Assembly: GCA_027451915.1 (NCBI GenBank)
Contig: DAIDHU010000252.1
Coordinates: forward strand, 1 to 9,127
Origin: Thiomonas sp.
GTDB lineage: Bacteria > Pseudomonadota > Gammaproteobacteria > Burkholderiales > Burkholderiaceae_C
Reading direction: 5' to 3'
Length of the DNA: 9,127 bases
Shown: positions 1 to 6,060 of the stretch, piece after piece
How the letters are laid out: each line of letters begins with the position of its first letter
Numbering within the stretch: position 1 is the first letter of the stretch
The notes under the pieces: generated by a model
Database searches by the model: none
The model's input: the letters and a program-made list of their open reading frames with translations, nothing else
What the model was told of the DNA's origin: nothing
Position numbers and translations under genes: made by a program

Positions 1-111
1 ACCCTCTACACCACCCCGGTGATCTATCTCGAACTCGACCGCCTGCGCCGCTGGACCCTGAGCCGTTTGGGGCGCAGCGACCGGCCGCTGTCCCTGGATT
101 CCCGTCCATGA
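1..111 (+). CDS. RND multidrug efflux permease, C-terminal end only (MdtB/MdtC-like)
   Basis: Only the last 36 codons of this gene are in the window; the frame is open from base 1 to the TGA at 109-111. The visible protein begins TLYTTPVIYLELDRLR. A 'LYTTPVxYLxxDRL' string is characteristic of the end of the last transmembrane helix of RND (AcrB/MdtB/MdtC-type) proton-driven drug exporters, followed by a short basic cytoplasmic tail, as here (RRWTLSRLGRSDRP). Such pumps sit in the inner membrane as trimers and work with a periplasmic adaptor and a TolC-like channel. The stop codon overlaps the start of the next gene, an outer-membrane channel, in an ATGA junction, so the two are very probably co-translated. 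The subfamily (MdtB- or MdtC-like rather than AcrB-like) is an inference from the short motif. Substrates cannot be told from this fragment. Confidence 0.8.
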   Translation, partial: TLYTTPVIYLELDRLRRWTLSRLGRSDRPLSLDSRP

Positions 112-1562
112 AGTCCGCAATGCTCCCCTTGGTCTCGCGCGCCGGGCGCGCGGTCGGCGCCAGCCTGTGCGCCTGCCTGCTCGCGGCCTGCGCGGCGCGG
201 CCGCCCATGCCACCCCTGCGCGAGCGACTTCCCGCGGCCTACGCCGCCGACCCCGGCTGGCGTGAGCTGGGCGAGGCCCCGCCCATGCCCGCGGACGGAG
301 CCTGGTGGAAGGTATTCGGCGACCCGACCCTGGACCGACTGGAGCTCGAGCTGGGCCGGCACAACCAGAGCCTGGCCGCGCAACTCGCCGTGTACCAGCA
401 GGCGCAGGCGGCGCTGGAGCAGGCGCGCGCCGCCTACGCGCCGGTGCTGCAGGCGACAGCCGGCGCGACCCGCTCGCGCAGCCTGGCATCGCAGGGCGCC
501 GCGGCATCGGCGCAGAACAGTTTCAGCGCCGGTGCGCAGGCCAGCTGGGAACCCGATCTGTGGGGCAGCGTGCGCCTGCAGGTGGAGCAGGGCAGGGCCA
601 ATGCGCAGGCCAGCCAAGCCACCCTGCGCTACACCCGGCTCAGCCTGGAGGCCAGCCTGGCCAACACGTACCTGCAGCTGCGCACCGTGGACGCCCAGGC
701 CCAGCTGGCCGCCGCCACCGTGGCGGACTACGCCCGGGCCCTGCAACTCACCCGATCCCGCTACCAGGCCGGCGTGGACACGGCGGCCAACGTGGCGCAG
801 GCGCGTACCCAGTTGCTGCAGGCGCAGACCGCCAGCACCGACCTGCAGGTCACGCGCCGGCAATTGCTGGACGCCATCGCCGTGCTCGTGGGTCAGCCGG
901 CGCCCGGCTTCGCGCTGGCGCCCGACGGGGAGCTGCCGGCACTGCCGCGCGTGCCGGCCGGAGTGCCGGCCGAGCTGCTGCTGCGCCGGCCCGACCTGGC
1001 CGCGGCCTCGCAGCAGGTGCTGGCCGCCAACGCGCAGATCGGCATCGACCAGCGCGCCTGGCTGCCCACCATCACGCTGGGAGCCTCCGCCGGTGCGCAG
1101 GCGGCCACCCTGGCGCAACTGTTCAGCGCGCCGACCCTGTACTGGTCGCTGGGCCCCAGCCTGGCGGCGACCCTGTTCGACGGCGGCCTGCGCAGCGCGA
1201 AACTCGCGGCCGGCCGCGCCGCGTACCGGCAGACGGTGGCGGTGTACCGGCAGGACGTGCTGCAGGCCATGCAGCAGGTGCAGGACAACCTGTACGCGCA
1301 AGCCATCCTGCGCCACGAGGCCCGACAGCAGGACCAGGTGGTGCGGGCGGCCGAGCTTTCCCTGCGCCTGGCGCTCAACCAGTACAAGGCCGGAACCGCG
1401 GATTATCTGGGCGTGATCACGGCCCAGACCACGGCGACCAGTGCGCGCAACGCGGTGCTGACCCTGCGCAACCGGCGCTACGCGGCGGCGGTGAACCTGA
1501 TCGCCGCGCTGGGCGGATCCTGGGGCGCGGCAGAGTCGGCGCCGGCGCCGCCGGGGCGATAG
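108..1562 (+). CDS. NodT-family outer-membrane efflux lipoprotein (TolC-like channel)
   Basis: This 484-residue protein is the outer-membrane channel of a tripartite exporter. It starts with a lipoprotein signal: basic N-region, hydrophobic stretch (about residues 14-27) and a lipobox L25-A-A-C28, so mature Cys28 should be lipidated. The family-typical 'AWWKVFGDPTLDRL' stretch follows at about residue 64, then two homologous outer-membrane efflux (OEP) repeats, roughly 65-260 and 285-470. The second opens with 'ELLLRRPDLAAASQQ' and 'ANAQIGIDQRAWLPTITL', both hallmarks of NodT/OprM-type proteins. Length is normal for the family (about 450-510). The ATG overlaps the TGA of the RND pump gene, which fixes the start and indicates translational coupling; only a weak GGA (96-98) serves as ribosome site. 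The adaptor gene is presumed to lie left of the window. The gene symbol is not assigned because OprM, NodT and CusC types cannot be separated here. Confidence 0.93.
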   Translation: MKSAMLPLVSRAGRAVGASLCACLLAACAARPPMPPLRERLPAAYAADPGWRELGEAPPMPADGAWWKVFGDPTLDRLELELGRHNQSLAAQLAVYQQAQAALEQARAAYAPVLQATAGATRSRSLASQGAAASAQNSFSAGAQASWEPDLWGSVRLQVEQGRANAQASQATLRYTRLSLEASLANTYLQLRTVDAQAQLAAATVADYARALQLTRSRYQAGVDTAANVAQARTQLLQAQTASTDLQVTRRQLLDAIAVLVGQPAPGFALAPDGELPALPRVPAGVPAELLLRRPDLAAASQQVLAANAQIGIDQRAWLPTITLGASAGAQAATLAQLFSAPTLYWSLGPSLAATLFDGGLRSAKLAAGRAAYRQTVAVYRQDVLQAMQQVQDNLYAQAILRHEARQQDQVVRAAELSLRLALNQYKAGTADYLGVITAQTTATSARNAVLTLRNRRYAAAVNLIAALGGSWGAAESAPAPPGR

Positions 1563-1565
1563 ACT
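1560..1565 (+). promoter_or_regulatory. Possible -10 hexamer TAGACT before the MFS gene
   Basis: TAGACT overlaps the stop codon of the channel gene and lies 29 bases before the MFS start. It is followed by GGGGCTTTT; the same 15-base string, with one mismatch, recurs before the FixH gene. No recognisable -35 sequence is present at the expected spacing, so this is only a candidate internal promoter. Read-through from the efflux operon is equally possible. Confidence 0.3.
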
Positions 1566-1588
1566 GGGGCTTTTGCGGACCCAGGCCC

Positions 1589-3064
1589 ATGTCGTCCCCT
1601 TCGACACCCGGCCCGGCGGCGGCCAGGCCGACCACCGGCGCAGCTGAGATCCCCGACGAGCCGCTGAGCCTGGCGCGCTTTGTCGAGTTGTTCACCGCGG
1701 TGATGCTGCCCATCCTGCTGGCGGCCATCGACCAGACCCTGCTGGCCACGGCCACGCCGGCCATCGCGCGTGATTTCGACAACCTGCGCGACAGCACCTG
1801 GATCGCGGTGGGTTACCTGCTGGCCTCCACCATCATGGCGCCGCTGTACGGGCGCCTGGGCGACCGCTACGGGCGCCGTGATGCGCTGCTGGGCGCGCTG
1901 GGGCTGTTCGCGCTGGGATCGCTGGCCTGCACGGCCAGCCCCGGCATGTGGTGGCTGATCGGGGCGAGGGTGCTGCAGGGCCTGGGCGGCGGCGGCCTGA
2001 TGGTCATGAGCCAGGCGCTGATCGGCGAGGTGGTGTCGCCGCGCCAGCGCCCGCGCTTCCAGGCCTGGCTGAGTGGCGTGTTCGTGCTGTCCAGCGTGGT
2101 CGGGCCTGTGCTGGGCGGCATCGTGGTCAGCCGCTACAGCTGGCGCTGGCTGTTCGTGGCCAACCTGCCGCTGTGCGCGATCGCGGCGTGGCGCGTCGGG
2201 CGGCTGGCGAAGGGCTCCGGGCACGCGGAGCCGGGCCAGGGGCACGACGCGGCCGGGGTGCTCATGTTCGCCGGCGGCGCCGGGCTCGCCTTGCTGTGGC
2301 TGACACTGGCCGGGCACCGATTCGCCTGGCTTTCGCTGCCCAGCCTGCTCATGGCGGGCTGCGCGCTGGCGCTGGGCTGGCTGCTGGTGCGCCACGAACG
2401 CCGCCAGCGCCATCCCTTTCTTCCGCTGGAGCTGCTGCGCATACCGGCTGCGGCGTGGACCGCGCTGACCGTGGTGCTGTTCGCCTCCTGCATGTTCGCG
2501 CTGGTGTTCTTCCTGCCCGTGTACCTGCAGATCGCGCGCCACGGCAGCGCGGCGCGCGCCGGCCTGCTGCTGCTGCCGCTGACCGCCGGCGTCGTGCTGG
2601 GATCCAACCTCACCGGGCGCATCATCGCGCGCAGCGGGCGCCCGGACCTGCCGCCGCGCCACGGGCTGGTCGTGTCCGCGCTGGCCTTGCTGGCGCTGGC
2701 ACTGGCGCCTCCCGCCGGGTTGGGGGTGGGGGTGCTGGGCCTGATCGCCGGCCTCGGATTCGGCAGCGTGATGCCCAGCTCGCAACTGCTGGTGCAGGCG
2801 GTCGCCGGGCGCAGCCGGCTGGGGGCCGCCGCGGCGACGATTTCCCTGGCCCGCTCCACTGGCGCCTCGCTGGGCACCGCCGTGTTCGGAAGCCTGGTGT
2901 TCGGCATCGCCTCGCCGGCCGACCTGCACGCCGCGCTGAACGCGTCCAGCGCGGCGGCGACCCAGCGTGTCACCGAAGCCTTCCACATCGGATTCGGCGC
3001 GGCGGCGCTGGTGGCGGTGGCGGCGGTGTTCGCCGCCCGCAAGGTGCCGAGGGTCGAGTTGTAG
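1589..3064 (+). CDS. DHA2-family MFS drug:proton antiporter (EmrB/QacA type)
   Basis: A 491-residue inner-membrane transporter, probably exporting drugs or toxic organics in exchange for protons. I count 14 hydrophobic segments, from about residues 34-54 to the C-terminus, as in the 14-helix DHA2 family. Helix 1 carries 'AIDQTLLATATPAIA' with Asp48, the family's LDxTxxNxALP-type motif. Motif A is GRLGDRYGRR at 88-97, between helices 2 and 3. 'ARVLQGLGGGGL' at 126-137 marks helix 4, and the antiporter motif C is GPVLGG at 172-177 in helix 5. ATG 1589 is the start that gives a short polar N-terminus before helix 1; the frame stays open far upstream, but that stretch is antisense-free shadow inside the channel gene. 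The ribosome site is weak (CAGG). It lies 26 bases after the channel gene. No EmrA-like adaptor follows, so pairing with the upstream channel is uncertain. Substrate unknown. Confidence 0.9.
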   Translation: MSSPSTPGPAAARPTTGAAEIPDEPLSLARFVELFTAVMLPILLAAIDQTLLATATPAIARDFDNLRDSTWIAVGYLLASTIMAPLYGRLGDRYGRRDALLGALGLFALGSLACTASPGMWWLIGARVLQGLGGGGLMVMSQALIGEVVSPRQRPRFQAWLSGVFVLSSVVGPVLGGIVVSRYSWRWLFVANLPLCAIAAWRVGRLAKGSGHAEPGQGHDAAGVLMFAGGAGLALLWLTLAGHRFAWLSLPSLLMAGCALALGWLLVRHERRQRHPFLPLELLRIPAAAWTALTVVLFASCMFALVFFLPVYLQIARHGSAARAGLLLLPLTAGVVLGSNLTGRIIARSGRPDLPPRHGLVVSALALLALALAPPAGLGVGVLGLIAGLGFGSVMPSSQLLVQAVAGRSRLGAAAATISLARSTGASLGTAVFGSLVFGIASPADLHAALNASSAAATQRVTEAFHIGFGAAALVAVAAVFAARKVPRVEL

Positions 3065-3067
3065 TCG

Positions 3068-3096
3068 AGGCCCGCGGCTTTTGCCGCGGGCTTTGT
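3068..3096 (+). terminator. Intrinsic terminator after the efflux operon
   Basis: A perfect 8-bp stem CCCGCGGC (3071-3078) / GCCGCGGG (3083-3090) closes a TTTT loop. It extends outward by three more pairs (A3068-T3093, one G-U pair and G3070-C3091). The strand then reads CTTTGTCC, a short T-rich tail typical of Rho-independent terminators in GC-rich proteobacteria. It begins four bases after the MFS stop codon, so it closes the RND/channel/MFS transcription unit and separates it from the FixH gene. Confidence 0.8.
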
Positions 3097-3128
3097 CCTG
3101 GATCATGCGGCGTGGCCGCCGTCGCGGC

Positions 3129-3134
3129 TAGAGT
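3129..3134 (+). promoter_or_regulatory. Possible -10 hexamer TAGAGT for the FixH gene
   Basis: TAGAGT lies just after the terminator and 33 bases before the preferred GTG start of the FixH-family gene. Because a terminator separates that gene from the efflux operon, a promoter is needed in 3097-3150, and this is the only -10-like element I see. The following bases GGGGCTTTT match those at 1566-1574. No clear -35 is visible. Confidence 0.4.
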
Positions 3135-3161
3135 GGGGCTTTTCCCTGGGTGTGCCTCGCC

Positions 3162-3674
3162 GTGCAAGCTCCTCCCGTTGCCCCGCCCTGGTGGCGCCAG
3201 CCCTGGCCCTGGGCCTTGATCGCCCTGCCGGGCTCGATGGTGCTCATCGGATTCGCGCTGCTGGCCGTGGCCATGCACGGGCGCGACAGCCTGGTCACCA
3301 GCCACCCCTATGAGCGCGGGCTGCGCGTGGGTAGCAGCATCGAGCAGGCGCGGCGCGCACGCCAACTGGGGCTCAGTGCGCAGATTTCCTGGCATGCGGG
3401 GCTGCTGAGCGTGCACCTGCGGCCGGCTCCCGGCGACTCCCTGCTGCACCTGCATCTGCGACATCCCCTGCGCCGCAGCGGCGACCTGAACCTGGTTTTG
3501 CAGCGCAGCGCCCCCGGGGTCTACCAGGCCACCGCGGTGCTCGACCCGGTGGTCTACGCCGCGCAGCTGCAGGGCAGCGACTGGAGCCTGACCGGACGCT
3601 GGCGCGAGGGCGCGGCGACCACCCTGTGGCCGGGCGTGGCCGACGCCAGCGGGGACGCTCCCCAGGACGACTAA
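3162..3674 (+). CDS. FixH-family membrane protein
   Basis: A 170-residue protein with one N-terminal transmembrane helix (about residues 17-38) after a short cytoplasmic 'PPWWRQPWPWALIALPG' start, which is diagnostic of the FixH family. The helix is followed by the family's 'DSLVTSHPYERGL' stretch, where 'DSLVxxDYYKxGLxIN' is usual, then a periplasmic beta-rich domain. FixH acts with the copper-transporting ATPase FixI in assembly of cbb3-type cytochrome c oxidase. Here no ccoNOPQ, fixG, fixI or ccoS gene is adjacent, so that role is inferred from family only. An in-frame GTG at 3150 would add four residues (MCLA); GTG 3162 (giving MQAPPV) is preferred because it suits the family's N-terminus and gives a leader of about 20 bases from the candidate -10 at 3129. 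Neither start has a good ribosome site. The gene converges with the moeB-like gene, with 11 bases between stops. Confidence 0.82.
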   Translation: MQAPPVAPPWWRQPWPWALIALPGSMVLIGFALLAVAMHGRDSLVTSHPYERGLRVGSSIEQARRARQLGLSAQISWHAGLLSVHLRPAPGDSLLHLHLRHPLRRSGDLNLVLQRSAPGVYQATAVLDPVVYAAQLQGSDWSLTGRWREGAATTLWPGVADASGDAPQDD

Positions 3675-3677
3675 CCA

Positions 3678-3701
3678 GCTGCCGGCTAGCCGCCCGGCAG
3701 C
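3678..3701. terminator. Stem-loop between convergent FixH and MoeB-like genes
   Basis: GCTGCCGG (3678-3685) and CCGGCAGC (3694-3701) form a perfect 8-bp stem around the loop CTAGCCGC. The loop contains the stop codon of the minus-strand adenylyltransferase gene (TAG at 3688-3686). The stem can form in transcripts of both strands at the meeting point of two convergent genes, a position typical of bidirectional terminators. However, neither side is followed by a T tract, so termination strength is doubtful. Confidence 0.4.
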
Positions 3702-4453
3702 GCCGCGCAGACCGGGCAGTCCGGGTTGCGCCGCAGGACCATGGTGCGTATGTCCAGGTCCAGCGCATCGATCAGCAGCAGGCGCCCGGCCAGGCTGCGT
3801 CCGGCGCCCGCCAGCAGCTTCAGGGCCTCCAGCGCCTGCAGGCTGCCCACCACCCCCACCAGCGGCGCGATGACCCCCATCACCGCGCAGCGCACTTCCT
3901 CGACCGGCGCGTCGGGGGCGAACAGGCAGGCGTAGCAGGGGCCGCGGCCTTGCTCCCCGGCCCGTGTGTCGAACACCCCCACCTGGCCGTCGAAGCCGAT
4001 GGCCGCGCCGCTGACCAGGGGCACGCCGCGGCGCACGCAGGCTGCGTTCAGCGCATGGCGGGTGGCGAAGTTGTCACTGCAGTCCAGGGCCACGGTGGCA
4101 TCGGCCAGCAGTTCGTCGAGCAGCGCGGCGTCGGCGCGGCGAGCCACCGTGTGGATGCGGGGGTGGGGATTGATCTGCTGCATGGCGATGCGCGCCGATT
4201 CCACTTTCGCCATGCCCAGGCGCTGCTCGGTATGCGCGATCTGGCGCTGCAGGTTGGTGGCGTCGACCGTGTCATCGTCCACCAGGGTGATGCGTCCCAC
4301 CCCGGCGCCCGCGAGGTACAGCGCCACCGGAGAGCCCAGGCCGCCGGCGCCCAGCACCAGCGCATGCGCGTCCAGGATGCGCTGCTGCCCGTCGATGCCC
4401 ACGGCGTCGAGCAGGATGTGGCGCGAATAGCGCAGCAGTTCGGAATCGTTCAT
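3686..4453 (-). CDS. moeB: MoeB/ThiF-type sulfur-carrier adenylyltransferase
   Basis: A 255-residue E1-like enzyme that adenylates the C-terminal Gly-Gly of a small sulfur carrier (MoaD for molybdopterin, ThiS for thiamine) in the cytoplasm. It starts with the family signature 'RYSRHILL' (residues 8-15). The nucleotide loop GAGGLG is at 35-40, Asp59-61 and NLQRQ at 67-71 follow, and the ATP/Mg site DCSDNF is at 124-129. Two zinc pairs are intact: CYAC at 173-176 and CPVC at 246-249. Cys189, in 'RCAVMGVIAPLVG', matches the conserved E1-type cysteine position, although MoeB usually reads 'CVEAG' there. There is no C-terminal rhodanese domain. It lies 52 bases downstream of ctpA and ends 11 bases from the convergent FixH gene. 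No Shine-Dalgarno is visible before the ATG, which follows a GC hairpin. With no moaD, moaE or thiS nearby, the choice between MoeB, ThiF and HesA roles stays open. Confidence 0.88.
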   Translation of the reverse strand: MNDSELLRYSRHILLDAVGIDGQQRILDAHALVLGAGGLGSPVALYLAGAGVGRITLVDDDTVDATNLQRQIAHTEQRLGMAKVESARIAMQQINPHPRIHTVARRADAALLDELLADATVALDCSDNFATRHALNAACVRRGVPLVSGAAIGFDGQVGVFDTRAGEQGRGPCYACLFAPDAPVEEVRCAVMGVIAPLVGVVGSLQALEALKLLAGAGRSLAGRLLLIDALDLDIRTMVLRRNPDCPVCAALPGG

Positions 4454-4472
4454 GCGGCGTGCCGCGGGGGCG

Positions 4473-4498
4473 GGCGGGGCCGCGACCGCGGCCCCGTC
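4473..4498 (-). other. Strong GC hairpin in the ctpA-moeB spacer
   Basis: GGGGCCGCG (4476-4484) and CGCGGCCCC (4487-4495) are perfect reverse complements separated by only two bases. In RNA this gives an 8-bp stem with a four-base loop. Three outer pairs (C4475-G4496, a G-U pair and G4473-C4498) extend it. It occupies about half of the 52-base gap between the ctpA stop and the moeB start, read in the minus direction, and no T tract follows. It could be an attenuator, an RNase-processing site or a 3'-end stabiliser of ctpA mRNA. Confidence 0.55.
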
Positions 4499-4505
4499 GC
4501 CCGCC

Positions 4506-5981
4506 TCAGGGCGTGTGCGCCGGCTGCGCCGGCTTCGAGGCGGCGCTCGCCGCGCTCAGCTGCTGCGCGGGCGCCTTCTCGGTGACCACAGGCTTGTGCT
4601 GCAGCAGGTTCAACGCCTGTTCGAGTTGCCAGTCCTGCTTGCTGCCGTATTCGGGCAGCTTGGGGAACTTCTTCGGATTCTTCTCGATGGCCGCTTCCAG
4701 CTCCTGGCGGGCCTCGTGCTGGCGTTGCAGTTCCTGGCGCAGCTGCGGGGAACTGGCGGCCTGCGTGCCGGTGCCGATCTGGTTCTTGTAGTCCACCTCG
4801 CGCATGCGCAGCGCCGCGTAGGGATCACCGCTGGGCAGCGGGCCGACCACGTAGTTCGGCGTGATTCCTCGCGCCTGGATGGACTCGCCGTTGGGCGTGA
4901 AGTAGCGCGCGGTGGTCAGCTTCAGCGCGGTGTCCGGACCCAGCGGAAGCACCGTCTGCACCGAGCCCTTGCCGAAGGTCAGCTCGCCCATCACCTGGGC
5001 GCGCTTGTAGTCCTGCAGCGCGCCGGTGACGATTTCCGAGGCCGAGGCCGAGCCGCCGTTGACCAGCACCACCAGCGGCACGGTCTTCACCGCGTCCGGC
5101 AGCGAGGCCAGCGGGTTCTGCCCCGGCACGCGCGAGTAGTCGCTGGGCGTGTTGCGGTAGGAGACGTTGGCTTCGGGGATCTGCCCGCGCGTGGACACGA
5201 TCACCGAGTTGGGCGGCAGGAAGGCCGAGGCCACGCCCACCGCGCTTTCCAGCAGACCGCCCGGATCGTTGCGCAGGTCAAGCACCAGACCCTTGAGCCT
5301 GGGGTCGGCCTTGTACAGATCGTCCACCTTGGCCACGAACTCGGGCAGGGTGTCGGACTGGAACTGGTTGATGCGCACCCAGCCGTAGCCGGGCTCGACC
5401 ATGCGCCCACGCACGCTCTGCACGTGGATCTCCTCGCGGGTGATCACCAGGGTCATCGTGCGGTTCGTACTCTTGCGCACCAGCGTGAGCCGAACCTGCG
5501 TGCCCGGTTTGCCGCGCATGAGCTTGACCGCCTTGTCCAGGGGAAGTCCCTTGACCGCGGTGTCGTCGATGCGCGTGATCAGGTCGCCGGCCTGGATGCC
5601 CGCGCGCGCCGCCGGGGAGCCCTCGATGGGCGAGACCACCTGGATCAGCCCGTCCTTGGGCGCGATCTCGATGCCCACGCCGACGAACTTGCCGCTGGTG
5701 CTCTCGCGAAACTCCTTGTAATCTTTCGCGTCCAGGTATTCCGAATGCGGATCCAGGCCGTTGACCATGCCGTTGATGGCGTCCTGCACGAGCTTCTTGC
5801 CGTGCACCGGCTCGAAGTAGTCGGCCTTGATCAGGCCGTACACCGCAGCCAGTTGCTGCAGTTCCTCCAGCGGCAGCGGCGACACCGAGCCCCGGGCGAA
5901 GGCCTGGAGCTGCAGGGTCGCCAGGGCGCCCGTGAGCATGCCGGCGCCGATCCACGCCGTGATCTTGAGTTTGCCTGCCAT
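4506..5981 (-). CDS. ctpA: C-terminal processing protease CtpA (S41 family)
   Basis: A 491-residue periplasmic serine protease that trims or degrades proteins from their C-termini and is linked in other bacteria to cell-wall hydrolase turnover. A hydrophobic N-terminal segment (about residues 7-28) is a signal peptide or anchor. A helical region with 'GLDPHSEYLD' (75-84) precedes a PDZ domain at about 95-182, with 'GVGIEI' at 101-106 and 'GSPAARAGIQAGDLI' at 121-135. The S41 catalytic core follows: 'LVLDLRNDPGG' at 232-242, Ser313 in 'SASASE', Asp324 in 'LQD', and Lys338 with Gln342 in 'FGKGSVQ'. The Ser-Asp-Lys spacing (11 and 14 residues) equals that of E. coli Tsp. The C-terminal tail (about 415-491) is charged and Gln/Ala-rich, perhaps helical. 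ATG 5981 is chosen over upstream frame extension because AAGGA (5992-5988) lies six bases before it and a TATACT box just above. It is downstream of gpmA. Confidence 0.95.
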   Translation of the reverse strand: MAGKLKITAWIGAGMLTGALATLQLQAFARGSVSPLPLEELQQLAAVYGLIKADYFEPVHGKKLVQDAINGMVNGLDPHSEYLDAKDYKEFRESTSGKFVGVGIEIAPKDGLIQVVSPIEGSPAARAGIQAGDLITRIDDTAVKGLPLDKAVKLMRGKPGTQVRLTLVRKSTNRTMTLVITREEIHVQSVRGRMVEPGYGWVRINQFQSDTLPEFVAKVDDLYKADPRLKGLVLDLRNDPGGLLESAVGVASAFLPPNSVIVSTRGQIPEANVSYRNTPSDYSRVPGQNPLASLPDAVKTVPLVVLVNGGSASASEIVTGALQDYKRAQVMGELTFGKGSVQTVLPLGPDTALKLTTARYFTPNGESIQARGITPNYVVGPLPSGDPYAALRMREVDYKNQIGTGTQAASSPQLRQELQRQHEARQELEAAIEKNPKKFPKLPEYGSKQDWQLEQALNLLQHKPVVTEKAPAQQLSAASAASKPAQPAHTP

Positions 5982-5987
5982 GCGGTG

Positions 5988-5992
5988 TCCTT
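5988..5992 (-). promoter_or_regulatory. Ribosome binding site deciding the ctpA start
   Basis: Read on the minus strand this is AAGGA, six bases before ATG 5981. It is the best Shine-Dalgarno match in the window. It excludes the longer open frame, which continues to 6119 inside gpmA and would add 46 Pro/Ala/Gly-rich residues with no family resemblance. Confidence 0.8.
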
Positions 5993-6007
5993 CGAATCCG
6001 GGCCCCG

Positions 6008-6013
6008 AGTATA
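6008..6013 (-). promoter_or_regulatory. Candidate -10 box TATACT for ctpA
   Basis: The minus strand reads TATACT here, a five-of-six match to TATAAT in very GC-rich surroundings. It lies 32 bases (measured from its first T) before the ctpA ATG, which would give a leader of about 20 bases carrying the ribosome site. There is no TTGACA-like -35 at 16-18 bases upstream. If real, ctpA (and moeB) can be transcribed separately from gpmA. Confidence 0.5.
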
Positions 6014-6060
6014 GGTCCAGGGCGGCGCCCGCAGGCGCGCCCGCCGCGGGCCGCCGGGGC

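Noticed and set aside
305..1588. The reading frame of the MFS gene is open far upstream to 305, suggesting a 919-residue fusion.
   Set aside because: The upstream part is Gly/Ala/Arg/Pro-rich, resembles no domain, and lies on top of the well-supported channel gene in another frame. ATG 1589 gives a normal MFS N-terminus.
24..1607. Long minus-strand open frame opposite the channel gene.
   Set aside because: Its translation is dominated by Arg, Gly, Gln and Leu, as expected opposite high-GC coding DNA, with no motif. Stop codons are rare in such frames by composition alone.
1478..3106. Long minus-strand open frame of 542 codons opposite the MFS gene.
   Set aside because: Low-complexity Gln/Arg/Gly/His-rich shadow with no recognisable domain; the plus strand encodes a clear 14-helix transporter.
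4452..6014. Long plus-strand open frame opposite ctpA.
   Set aside because: The minus strand has a complete S41 protease with catalytic triad and ribosome site; the plus-strand product has only His/Gln/Arg-rich composition.
5982..6060. Possible terminator between gpmA and ctpA from GC-rich inverted segments such as GCCCGC/GCGGGC.
   Set aside because: Stems are short with a large loop, several alternatives compete, and no T tract follows in the gpmA direction.
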